Of a DNA stretch of 64,000 nt, positions 47,912-56,101 are shown one piece after another. Source of the DNA: Halobacteria archaeon AArc-dxtr1 (GTDB lineage: Archaea; Halobacteriota; Halobacteria; Halobacteriales; Natrialbaceae); the NCBI GenBank assembly GCA_025517425.1, contig JAOPJY010000001.1, positions 1,598,217-1,662,216 on the forward strand, given 5' to 3'. A program made the translations under genes and the position numbers. The stretch's first letter is position 1, and the number at the start of each line of letters is the position of its first letter. The notes beneath the pieces are model-generated. The model had not been told where the DNA came from, searched no databases, and saw only the letters and a list, made by a program, of their open reading frames with translations.

Positions 47912-48007
47912 GTCGATCGGGACTACCACCGGCTGGCCAAAGCGATTCGTGCCTGCATAGTACGGCACCCTGCCGGGAGTCCGGAGCGCGCCGCCGGCTG
48001 CTCGCAG

Positions 48008-48871
48008 TCAATCCGGGTCGCGGGCGGAATCAGGCGGCCGGTATCGCCAGACCGGTTCGTCGCCAGATCGATCGACGGAAACGCTGGGAACCGTGGAGAG
48101 CATCTCGTCGAGTCGGGCGACCCACTCGTCCATGTCGTCGGAAATCCCAGAACTGTCGAGAAGATCTGCTTCCGTCAGCCGCCCGCCGGCAACCAGCGCG
48201 GCGAACGCCGCACGGGCGGCCGTCAGCTCGTCTGCCGAGAGATCGACGGACGCGAAGGCGTGTCGCGCGCTGCCGGCGACGTGAGCGGTCGACGGCGGGT
48301 CCGGCACGTCACGTCCGTCTGCATCCTCTGGCCGGTCGATCGTGGCGGGTCCCTCGTACCGCCAGCGTTCGCCGACCCAGTCGTCGGGCGAGACGCCGAC
48401 GCGGGGCAGCGCCGCGAGGCGATCGCGGATGCCGTCGTCCCACCATCGGTCGGCGGACCCGTAGCCCGCCGGAACCTCGGTGTAGATCGCGTCGATCACC
48501 TCGGCGCTCGTCGCCTCTCCCCAGTAGCGCAGAAAGGAGAACGCGCCCCGGATCGCGGCGGCCTCGTCGGGGCGAAGCGAGAGTTTCTCGATCGCCCGCT
48601 CGACGTCGTCCGGGATGTCGATCCGGTCGTCGCGCGCGCCGATCGGGGTAGCCGCGAGCACGCGCTCCCCGTTCTCGGTTATCTCGTAGGCCTGCCCGCC
48701 AGAATCGTCGACAGCCCGGATCAGCGCGTTGTCGGCGAGTTGGGCGAGGCGCTCGTCGATAGCGTCGCGGGAAGCGTTAGCCGTGGACGCGACCTCGTCG
48801 ACAGTGACTCGGCCCGCTGCGATCACCTCGAGGATCGTCCGACCCAACTCGTCTAGCGTGTTCGAGGACAT
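48008..48871 (-). CDS. winged-helix DNA-binding protein with a second domain of unknown function
   Basis: A 287-residue protein, start MSSNTLDELGRTILEVIAAG. Residues 3-75 form a winged helix (VTVDEVASTANASRDAIDERLAQLADNALI, then YEITENGERVL). The rest is acidic, with two regions resembling further helix-rich modules (IEKLSLRPDEAAAIRGAFSFLRYWG; ADELTAARAAFAALVAGGRLTEADLL) and two strand pairs ending in WRYEG and WRYRP, suggesting an internal repeat. Regulated genes are unknown; the neighbour PRC-barrel gene is on the same strand 96 bp on. Confidence 0.75.
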   Translation of the reverse strand: MSSNTLDELGRTILEVIAAGRVTVDEVASTANASRDAIDERLAQLADNALIRAVDDSGGQAYEITENGERVLAATPIGARDDRIDIPDDVERAIEKLSLRPDEAAAIRGAFSFLRYWGEATSAEVIDAIYTEVPAGYGSADRWWDDGIRDRLAALPRVGVSPDDWVGERWRYEGPATIDRPEDADGRDVPDPPSTAHVAGSARHAFASVDLSADELTAARAAFAALVAGGRLTEADLLDSSGISDDMDEWVARLDEMLSTVPSVSVDRSGDEPVWRYRPPDSARDPD

Positions 48872-49131
48872 ACCGCCGATACGACGCGATGGCACTTAAT
48901 TCGCCGACGGTGACCACGGCGACATCGATCGCGACAGTCGTCGAGAGTTCCGTCCTCAGACGGGACCAGTACTGCCAGCGGGTCGGCCCGAGCGATACTG
49001 CCCATCTGCATACCGGGTATACGAAGGCATGGTTGTCCCCCCACGGAGATATATTAAAGCTGTCCAGAATGTATCGTCTTATGGTTGTTCTGGCGACTGA
49101 GAAACGGATAAAAGCCGAATTCAGTCGTCCG

Positions 49132-51936
49132 TCAGTCCGACCCGACCAGGAAGCCCCCACAGCGATCTTCCATCCAGCCCACACCAGTGAAGTGGCCCTC
49201 GATAGTGGTGGTGTCGCCGCGTATCGACGTGGTGTAGGGTCCGAACTCCCCGTCGAACACCTGCAGATCGCTCCCGTCGAGAGCGCCTTCGGGGACGATC
49301 CGACGCGTGATCGTGATCGGCACGCGGTCGACAGCTGTGCCAAACCCAATTGTGCCCCTGGTCGAGTCATCTTCCCAGTCGTCCAGGGTCACGTACCCCG
49401 GAACCAGTTGTGGCTCCCCGAGTGGTAGGGCTGGCAGGTAGACCCCAGGAAGTTCCATCCGGAGTTCGATTATCGCGCCGGTGTCCCACCAATCGGGATG
49501 AGTCGAGATCTGGCTCAGTGCAGTCTCCTCAGTACCCGAGAAGCCGTGGCTATCCACGCACGTGTACGAATGCGAGACGGATTGTGGGCCGCCGCTAACT
49601 TCGACGAACAGTTCGTTGCAGTCTTCGCTGATCACGAATCCCAGCCGATCGTTCACGCCGCGATCGTCGTCGAGCCAGAACTCCAGTTCTACCACGCCCT
49701 CCGCGGACGGGACGAACGTCCCGTTCGGGGTGACGTCACCGTCTCCCTCGCCCTCGATGGCCCAGGTGAGTTCGTCGAGGGCGACCGGCTGGCCGTCGAG
49801 CGTGAACGAAAGCTCGTGGGTTTCGTCGGGGTCGAGACAACCGGGGGTCGGGCCGACGAGGAGTTCCTCGTCCTCGTCGGTGACGAGGATGGTCACCCGG
49901 TCTCGGCGAGGGGGCTCGAGGTCTGCGCGCGCCCCCTCCTCGGTGACGGCCTCGACCTCGATCACGTACTGTGGTTGTTCGTACCCGGAGAAGTCGACGC
50001 CGGAGAGATCGACGGTCGCCTCGGGTGGATCGCCCGATGCTGGCACCGGGACGGGGATCGCTGGTCCGGCGATCACCTCGTGGCGCCACTCCAGGTCGTC
50101 GTTCTCGGCGTTCTCGGCGTTCTCGACGATGGCGCGGAGCTGGAGCGTCAGGGCGTCTTCGTCGGGATCCAGCCGGATAATTTCCGGTCTGGTTCCGTCC
50201 GTGGCGTCCTCGATGTTCACCTCGATGGGGTGGACCGTGAGTTCGATCAGATCCGAGGCGGTCGCACCGCCGAATCGGTCCTCGTCCGGGCGCATCGTCA
50301 CCGTCGCTTTGCCCACCGCCTCCGGTTCGTACTCCAGGTCGAGCGCGTCGAACGAGAACGGGTCCTGAGAGGTCTCCCGGTCGATGGTCTCGAAGTCGAC
50401 CTCCAGAAATGAGCCGTCCGTGTGCGGATCGACGTCGACGGGCCCGTAGATGCCCGGCGGGAAATCGATCGGTCCGTCGTCTTCGAGCTGGCTCCAGGTG
50501 GCCGACATGGACGTCTGCAGGAAACTCAGGAGGTTCTCGTCGAAGTCTACCATCCGCGACGCCTGACGTCCGAAGCGGCTCGTCACCCTGGCAGCCAACC
50601 CAGCGCCCGGAACGTCGCCGAGCACCGATGGCCAGGTGTAGGTGAAGCCCTCGCTGTGTCCGTCGACCGTCGCCGAGAGCGTGCCGGTCGAGCCGTCGTC
50701 CTCGTTGTAGTCGGTCGGGTCGCCCTCGAGTTCGATGTCGAGAGTCGACGGGAGCTGATTCTCGGCGAGGGCGATCAGCAGGTTCGTGATCGCGAGCGTC
50801 GCCGAGCCCACGGCAGCGGCCCCCTGTCCGCCGGGGACGAGCGCGCACCCGGCCACCACGACGCTGCCGAGGTCCCGCGAGAGTGCCGCGGCGCCGTCGT
50901 TTGCGTTCGCAAACCGGGCTTGGACGTCCATCCAGTACTCGAGGTCCTCGACCGAATCGATCGACGGGCTGTCGACCACGACCGGATCGCCCTGCCCGGC
51001 CAAGCGGGGTTCCGACCAAGAGATCCGATCGTGCCCATCCGACCAAGAGATCCGACGGGGTCCATCCGACACGGATCGACCCTCGCGTTCCCGGGCACTC
51101 TCGGGGTCGGCCGCTGCCGCCCGCGCGGCCGATTCGACCCCGCCCGCGCCGTCGGTTGGCGGTGCATCGAGGTCATTCATTGCACCGACAGCGTCGAGGA
51201 TCGCCGTCGAGAAGCCGCTCTCGTTCGCGATCGCGTCGGCGAACTCGATCGCGGTTTCGTCCCCATCGTCGAAGTGTTCGGACTCGCCGTTCAGGAGTGA
51301 CCGAATCGTCTCCCCGTCACCGTCGATAGTCTGCAGTGCAGCGGCGATACCGTCGACGGGTGGCGGAAACTCCGCCGGATCGACGCCGACCAGCTGCTCT
51401 GGGTCGTAGCCGAACGTTCCGGCGACGTCGGTCAACACCGACTCGACCTCGTCGACGGTGTCCGTCAGCGTTCCCAGGGCGGGTTCGAGCGCCTCGATGG
51501 TGAATTCGATTCCCGCCGTTACGATTTCCTCGCCGTCTTCGTCGAGGATCTCGATCTCGACTGGCCCGCCGCCCATCGCGTCACCAGGATGGGGTGGAAC
51601 GAAGAATCGCTCCTCGTCGACGTCGACGAACACCGGGGTTCGGTCGTCCTCGCCGGGATCGTCGACCGCCGCGTCGTAACACCAGGCGATCGGTTCATCG
51701 CCGGCCGACCCCGGGACCCCCGAGAGGTCGACGATCGTCCCCGGCGGTGCAGCGCTCGTTCCGATCGAGAGCTCCTCGTCGGTGCCGTCACTGGACCCGT
51801 CTTCGTCGCCGTTTTCTGGATCGTTTCCGCCCCCGTCGTCGGCTCCCGAATCGTCCTCGGAGAGCAATCCCTGACAGCCCGCGACGACGGCGGCCGAGGA
51901 AGCGCTCGCCGCGGCCAGCAACGCCCGCCGCTTCAT
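49132..51936 (-). CDS. large Tat-exported lipoprotein of unknown function
   Basis: A 934-residue secreted protein. MKRRALLAAASASSAAVVAGC is a Tat signal with a lipobox ending at Cys21, followed by an acidic linker (about 25-60). A domain near residue 65 (APPGTIVDLSGVPGS) recalls an IPT/TIG-type strand. A tandem duplication (RISWSD, RISWSE) is near 300. Beyond about residue 440 there are several Ig-like strand blocks (AEGVVELEFWLDD) and the end repeats EDRCGGFLVGSD. Probably surface-exposed. The longer frame adds only basic residues, so ATG 51936 was used. Confidence 0.8.
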   Translation of the reverse strand: MKRRALLAAASASSAAVVAGCQGLLSEDDSGADDGGGNDPENGDEDGSSDGTDEELSIGTSAAPPGTIVDLSGVPGSAGDEPIAWCYDAAVDDPGEDDRTPVFVDVDEERFFVPPHPGDAMGGGPVEIEILDEDGEEIVTAGIEFTIEALEPALGTLTDTVDEVESVLTDVAGTFGYDPEQLVGVDPAEFPPPVDGIAAALQTIDGDGETIRSLLNGESEHFDDGDETAIEFADAIANESGFSTAILDAVGAMNDLDAPPTDGAGGVESAARAAAADPESAREREGRSVSDGPRRISWSDGHDRISWSEPRLAGQGDPVVVDSPSIDSVEDLEYWMDVQARFANANDGAAALSRDLGSVVVAGCALVPGGQGAAAVGSATLAITNLLIALAENQLPSTLDIELEGDPTDYNEDDGSTGTLSATVDGHSEGFTYTWPSVLGDVPGAGLAARVTSRFGRQASRMVDFDENLLSFLQTSMSATWSQLEDDGPIDFPPGIYGPVDVDPHTDGSFLEVDFETIDRETSQDPFSFDALDLEYEPEAVGKATVTMRPDEDRFGGATASDLIELTVHPIEVNIEDATDGTRPEIIRLDPDEDALTLQLRAIVENAENAENDDLEWRHEVIAGPAIPVPVPASGDPPEATVDLSGVDFSGYEQPQYVIEVEAVTEEGARADLEPPRRDRVTILVTDEDEELLVGPTPGCLDPDETHELSFTLDGQPVALDELTWAIEGEGDGDVTPNGTFVPSAEGVVELEFWLDDDRGVNDRLGFVISEDCNELFVEVSGGPQSVSHSYTCVDSHGFSGTEETALSQISTHPDWWDTGAIIELRMELPGVYLPALPLGEPQLVPGYVTLDDWEDDSTRGTIGFGTAVDRVPITITRRIVPEGALDGSDLQVFDGEFGPYTTSIRGDTTTIEGHFTGVGWMEDRCGGFLVGSD
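51011..51055. repeat. short in-frame tandem duplication in the lipoprotein gene
   Basis: TCCGACCAAGAGATCCGA occurs at 51011-51028 and again at 51038-51055. The 27-bp offset equals nine codons, so the duplication keeps frame and doubles a RISWS motif. Confidence 0.75.
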
Positions 51937-52039
51937 ACGAGTCGCGGATCCTCTTCGGCCGCTCGTCGGCTGTCGATCCGACCGAACGGTGGCGACCGAT
52001 CCGTGACGGGACGCCGAGCCCAACCGTCCGGCATTCGCC

Positions 52040-52813
52040 TCACGCCCCCTCGCACGGCATATCCGGCGGCGTAATCGGGTCGACCTCGCCCCACGAGTGG
52101 AAGTCGGCCCGACTGTTCGGCCACTCCGAGCGAACCGGGTAGCCGGTCGTCGTGCTGAGATACTCGACCGTGATGTGGTGCTCGAAGACGTAGACCTCCT
52201 CGCCGCGGACGGTCGTCGTGCCGGCGGCGGACAGGCTGGCGTACTCGTCGTCCCGCGCCAGGTCGACGGGAACGTACTGTGCCTCCTCCGGGTCGCGGCT
52301 CTCGAGGTCGCAGTAGCCCATCACGACCGTGTAGAGGTCGCCGCCGACGCCGTACATCTCGATCTCCTCGGATCCGTCGATGTAGACGTAGTAGTTCCCG
52401 TCGTGGACCTCCTGGAAGCCCGTCGCCGGCTCCGGAGATGAAAGCGCGAGGTCGGCAACGAACGAGGACTCGTAGTCGATCACGTCGCCGAAGTACACCG
52501 CCTCGGACAGTTCGTCAAGCTCGCCGTCGGCGACGCCTGGGGTGAAGTCGTCTTCGAGGGGGTCCCCACCGTTCGTTCCGACGTCAGCCAATCCGGCGTC
52601 TCCGTCATCGCCAGGAGACCCCGGTCCACCCGAATCATCGGATCCGTCCGAGTCGTCGGATCCGCCGGTACACCCCGCCAGGGCCGCGACACCCGCCCCG
52701 GTCAGGCCGGTCAAAAGCCGTCGTCTACTCACCGGTCCGGTCCGGCCGCCGGCACTCTCGACGCGGCGGTGGTTCCGACCGGCGGACGCTACGTATTCGT
52801 TCTCTGTAGCCAT
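52040..52813 (-). CDS. Tat-exported lipoprotein of unknown function
   Basis: A 257-residue protein. The N-terminus is longer than usual before the Tat motif SRRRLLTGLTGAGVAALAGC (Cys near residue 48). An acidic Gly/Ser/Asp-rich linker follows (about 49-90), then a globular part with YYVYIDGSEEIEMYGVGGDLYTVVMGYC and EEVYVFEHHITVEYLSTTTGYP, typical of beta-rich secreted domains. It precedes the 934-aa lipoprotein by 103 bp on the same strand, likely one operon. Ligand or role unknown. Confidence 0.83.
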   Translation of the reverse strand: MATENEYVASAGRNHRRVESAGGRTGPVSRRRLLTGLTGAGVAALAGCTGGSDDSDGSDDSGGPGSPGDDGDAGLADVGTNGGDPLEDDFTPGVADGELDELSEAVYFGDVIDYESSFVADLALSSPEPATGFQEVHDGNYYVYIDGSEEIEMYGVGGDLYTVVMGYCDLESRDPEEAQYVPVDLARDDEYASLSAAGTTTVRGEEVYVFEHHITVEYLSTTTGYPVRSEWPNSRADFHSWGEVDPITPPDMPCEGA

Positions 52814-52854
52814 TATCGCGTAGTTTTCAGCACTTGTTCGGTAATAAAGATATT

Positions 52855-52870
52855 CTGTACGACAGTACAG
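52855..52870. promoter_or_regulatory. palindrome upstream of the lipoprotein promoter
   Basis: CTGTAC-GACA-GTACAG is a perfect dyad with 6-bp arms, 42 bp before the 257-aa lipoprotein ATG. On that strand a TATA-like TCTTTATTA lies between the dyad and the start, so the dyad sits just upstream of the core promoter, a normal activator position. The neighbouring ArsR-like protein is a candidate binder; this is inference. Confidence 0.4.
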
Positions 52871-53012
52871 TAACCGTGGCGATCAGATGGCCGCCGTGGA
52901 CTATCCGTAACAAGACTGGGACAGTCCGTCGGCGATGCCGAACTCGCCAGTAATGACAGGGTAGTCCGTTGGCGACGGTGGAACGACCAGTCGGCAGCGC
53001 CGTGACAGCCAG

Positions 53013-54002
53013 TCAACGACGCTGGTGACGACTCGTCTCGACGACGTGCAGGTCACCGTCGAGGATCAATCGGAGTTCCTCGTCCTCGCAGGGGGCCGTG
53101 AGCGCGACACACAGCGGGGCTGACTCGATGACTTCCTCGACGACCGTCAGCCCCCGTTGGAACGTCGCCCACGAGGCGAACCGATAGTCGATCCCGTGAT
53201 CGTGGTAGAACGCCGTCACGGCAGGATGTGCAAGGACCGCAATCGCGAGCGGGCCGCGGGAGACCGCCTTACACTGCTGGCAGACCGCTGCGACCTCGAT
53301 CAGGTGACGACGATGACACACCGGACACCCGCCCCCGTCTCGGGGCTCGTGTGCCCGACAGAGATCGAGCGACGTGTCGACCGAGCCCGAGCAATCGGGA
53401 CAGATGCCGGCGACGAACGATCGCACCCGGTTGAGATTGTACGCGAGCGTCGCGTGAAACACCTCCTGTGGCGTTCGATCAGCTAGGCCCGTCGGTGGGA
53501 ACGGGAACGTAAACAGGACCCCGTCGTCGCCGTCGGCATTTTGCCAGAGGCCTGGACAGCGGCTACACGACACAGCCACGTGGTGATTTCCGTAGTCGAT
53601 CGCGACGGGAGCGTCACACCGGGGGCAGCTCGCGTCGATCTCTGTGGGGTCGACGGTCGGGCAGTCGCGAACCGTTCCCGCGACGATCGCTCGGACGACC
53701 TCGAAGCCCGCCTCGGTGAGTTCGTAGCCGGCGTCCGTCCGACGGACGAAGTGGTCGGTGAGCTTCTCCAAGTGGTAGTTGAAGTTCCCGGTGTCGTCAT
53801 AGCCGACCCTGTCATACAGCTCCGAGAAGGGAACCGCAGCGTCCGAGTCGTACAGCTCCGCGAACTTGACCACGTTGGCAGGATCGTCCGGTTCGTACAG
53901 GTCCCACAGCGTGTGAACGATGGCGAATCGCGTCTCGTTGCCGAGGACGGCGAACGCCTCCTCCGGCGAGAGGCTCATCGAGCCGTCGTCGGTGTATGTC
54001 AT
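53013..54002 (-). CDS. ArsR-like winged-helix regulator with three zinc ribbons
   Basis: A 329-residue protein, start MTYTDDGSMSLSPEEAFAVLG. Residues 10-105 are an ArsR-type winged helix (LGNETRFAIVHTLWDL, FSELYDRVGYDDTGNFNYHLEKLTDHFV, YELTEAGFEVVRAI). The rest has three Cys pairs sets: CPRC...CSRC, CPDC...CRAH and CPVC...CQQC, plus a C-terminal domain with ASWATFQRGLTVVEEVIESAPLCVAL. Haloarchaea have many such ArsR-zinc ribbon proteins. It lies upstream of the two lipoproteins on the same strand. Confidence 0.87.
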   Translation of the reverse strand: MTYTDDGSMSLSPEEAFAVLGNETRFAIVHTLWDLYEPDDPANVVKFAELYDSDAAVPFSELYDRVGYDDTGNFNYHLEKLTDHFVRRTDAGYELTEAGFEVVRAIVAGTVRDCPTVDPTEIDASCPRCDAPVAIDYGNHHVAVSCSRCPGLWQNADGDDGVLFTFPFPPTGLADRTPQEVFHATLAYNLNRVRSFVAGICPDCSGSVDTSLDLCRAHEPRDGGGCPVCHRRHLIEVAAVCQQCKAVSRGPLAIAVLAHPAVTAFYHDHGIDYRFASWATFQRGLTVVEEVIESAPLCVALTAPCEDEELRLILDGDLHVVETSRHQRR

Positions 54003-54151
54003 GAAACTCCATTACTGTAACGAGAGAAAACCGTTCCGCTCGCAACCGTTTGCGCCCAGCCACCGCACAACTTCGTCCGTTCGGGCTGGCTGCGAGTCGT
54101 TGTTGACATCCGAGCCATGAATTTAAGTACCAACCCGCGGCCAACGAGTCC

Positions 54152-54916
54152 ATGATCGACGACACGCTCGGCGTCCTCGCGGGCGACTGCACCGTCATCG
54201 CCGACGGCACCGACCGCGAGGAGTACCGCGGCCGCGTGACGACCATCGTCAAACCCGACAACACCGTCTTAGTCCACGACGTCGACGGCTACCAGCCCGT
54301 CGCCTGGCTCACTCGCGCTGACAGCGTCTCGAGCAACCGCTCGGACGGCTTTACACTCGTCGCGAAGAAGGACACGCAGACGCTGCGAATCGCCGCCCAC
54401 GAGCGCGACGGCTTCGCGAGCTATCCAGCCTCTGCGGCCGGTACACCGGTTGGCGATTGTCCGGACTGCGACGGAGCGCTCGTCCGCGCAAACGGGATCA
54501 CCTGCGTGAGTTGTGGCGCCCGACACGGCGTCCCGTCGGACGCCGAGATCCGGGAGCAACGCTGTGACTGCGGGCTGCCGCGGATGCGCGTCGAGCGCGG
54601 GCTGGCGTTCGATGTCTGCGTCGACCGAGACTGCGAATCCCTCGACGCCGCGGTGCGCGAGGCGTTCGACCGCGAGTGGGACTGTCCGGAGTCGGACTGC
54701 GACGGCTCCCTCCGGATACTCCGACGAGGAGGACTCCTTGCCGGCTGTGAGAACTACCCCAACTGCGACACCGGGTTCCGGATGCCGGCGGGTGTCGTCG
54801 ACGGCAGATGCGGATGTGGACTCCCGACGTTCAGCACCCCCAGCAGGACCCGGTGTCTGGATGCGACGTGCGATGCGCGGCGAGCACCCGTCGCCGAGGC
54901 GACCGACGACGACTAA
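54152..54916 (+). CDS. NucS N-terminal-like DNA-binding domain fused to topoisomerase-type zinc ribbons
   Basis: A 254-residue protein. Residues about 8-100 (GDCTVIADGTDREEYRGRVTT...KPDNTVLVHDVDGYQPVAWL) resemble the N-terminal DNA-binding domain of NucS mismatch endonuclease. The C-terminal nuclease domain is absent and replaced by Cys-rich zinc ribbons: CPDC...CVSCG (about 108-127), CDCG, and CPESDCDG...CENYPNC, then CGCG...CLDATC, like those at the end of bacterial topoisomerase I. A DNA-binding accessory role is probable. A TATA-like TTTAAGTACC is at 54121. Confidence 0.8.
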   Translation: MIDDTLGVLAGDCTVIADGTDREEYRGRVTTIVKPDNTVLVHDVDGYQPVAWLTRADSVSSNRSDGFTLVAKKDTQTLRIAAHERDGFASYPASAAGTPVGDCPDCDGALVRANGITCVSCGARHGVPSDAEIREQRCDCGLPRMRVERGLAFDVCVDRDCESLDAAVREAFDREWDCPESDCDGSLRILRRGGLLAGCENYPNCDTGFRMPAGVVDGRCGCGLPTFSTPSRTRCLDATCDARRAPVAEATDDD

Positions 54917-54968
54917 CGAGCGCAGCCGGATCCGCAGCCCCTTAGTGGCGGGTCGCCAAGTCACCGGT

Positions 54969-56015
54969 ATGTCACTCGAGGGGCGACTGGACCGACAGGA
55001 GGGCGTCGTCCACGTCGGCGGCGACGCACGCCAGCGGTATCACGACTCGCGGGGGTACGGCTACCCGCTGACGGGCAACGAGATCGCCCTCGCCCCCGTC
55101 GAAGCGGCACACCTGCTCTACCGGGGCGACCTGTCGGCGGTCGTCGACGACGACGACCGACTCGACTTCCGGTCGTTCGTCACTCGCGAGCCCGATCCGG
55201 AGTTCGGGATTCGATTCTTAGTCTATGCCGACCTGCGGTCGCGGGGATTCTATCTCTCACCGGCCGCGGAACCGTGGCTTGCGAACCCACCGGAGGCGGA
55301 CTTCGCTGTCTTCCCGCGCGGAAAGGGGCCGGGCGACGGTGAGATCGAGTACGCGCTGTGGACGGTCGGCGAGCGAACCGACGTCGCAGCACGCGACCTC
55401 GCGGAAGGCGTCCTCGCGGTCGTCGACGAAGAGAGTGAGATTACTTACTTCGAAGTCGAGCAACGAGAGCCGTCGGGCTCGTCTGAAGCGGCCCTTCCGG
55501 ATGGATGTGACGCCGATCTGCTCGCAGATCGCGTCGTCGTGTGGGATCCCCCGAGCGAACTCTACGAACGGACGTTCTACGGCCAGCCACTCGAAGGTCG
55601 AGAGTACGACGAACCGACGCTGCAGTGTTCGCTGCTCGAAGCGGCCTACCTCGCCGAGCGAGCGGCGATCGACCTCGATCCGGAAACACTTCACGACCGT
55701 GGTCGTGACGTCGAAGGCGAGCGGTTCGACCGCCGCCTACGCGTCTACACCGCCCTACGCGAGCGCGGCATCGTCCCCAAGACCGGCTACAAGTTCGGGG
55801 CGGACTTTCGAACCTACGCGGACGTCGAGTCCGTCGACAACCTGGGCCACTCGGAGCTGTTGATTCGGGTGTTGCCAGCCGATCATATCTTCGAACCGCG
55901 CGACCTCGCGCTCGACGTTCGACTCGCACACGGCGTCCGGAAGACGATCGTATTCGCGCTGGTCGACGACAGCGGTGCGATCGAGTGGTGGTCGTTCGAG
56001 CGGCTGACGCCCTGA
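54969..56015 (+). CDS. endA: tRNA-splicing endonuclease, fused double-domain form
   Basis: A 348-residue EndA, about twice the length of the single-domain enzyme, as in other haloarchaea where a two-repeat chain forms a dimer. The N-terminal half (1-170) is the catalytically degenerate copy. The active C-terminal half has Tyr283 (FRTYADVE), His294 (GHSELLI) and Lys325 (RKTIVFAL). It cuts the bulge-helix-bulge of pre-tRNA introns, including that of tRNA-Trp. ATG 54969 is used; the longer frame is antisense-like. It is followed by trpS, a recurrent pairing. Confidence 0.94.
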   Translation: MSLEGRLDRQEGVVHVGGDARQRYHDSRGYGYPLTGNEIALAPVEAAHLLYRGDLSAVVDDDDRLDFRSFVTREPDPEFGIRFLVYADLRSRGFYLSPAAEPWLANPPEADFAVFPRGKGPGDGEIEYALWTVGERTDVAARDLAEGVLAVVDEESEITYFEVEQREPSGSSEAALPDGCDADLLADRVVVWDPPSELYERTFYGQPLEGREYDEPTLQCSLLEAAYLAERAAIDLDPETLHDRGRDVEGERFDRRLRVYTALRERGIVPKTGYKFGADFRTYADVESVDNLGHSELLIRVLPADHIFEPRDLALDVRLAHGVRKTIVFALVDDSGAIEWWSFERLTP

Positions 56016-56101
56016 GTGGAGTGAGGCGAGAGCTGGCTCACCGTGCCGGGGAACGAACGAAGGCGAAGGCTTTTGCGCGCTGGCGCGCCAAAACGGGGGT
56101 A

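Noticed and set aside
49736-51046. A 436-residue Arg-rich frame inside the large lipoprotein gene
   Set aside because: Same-strand shadow frame with extreme Arg/Gly content; the lipoprotein frame has a Tat signal and acidic composition.
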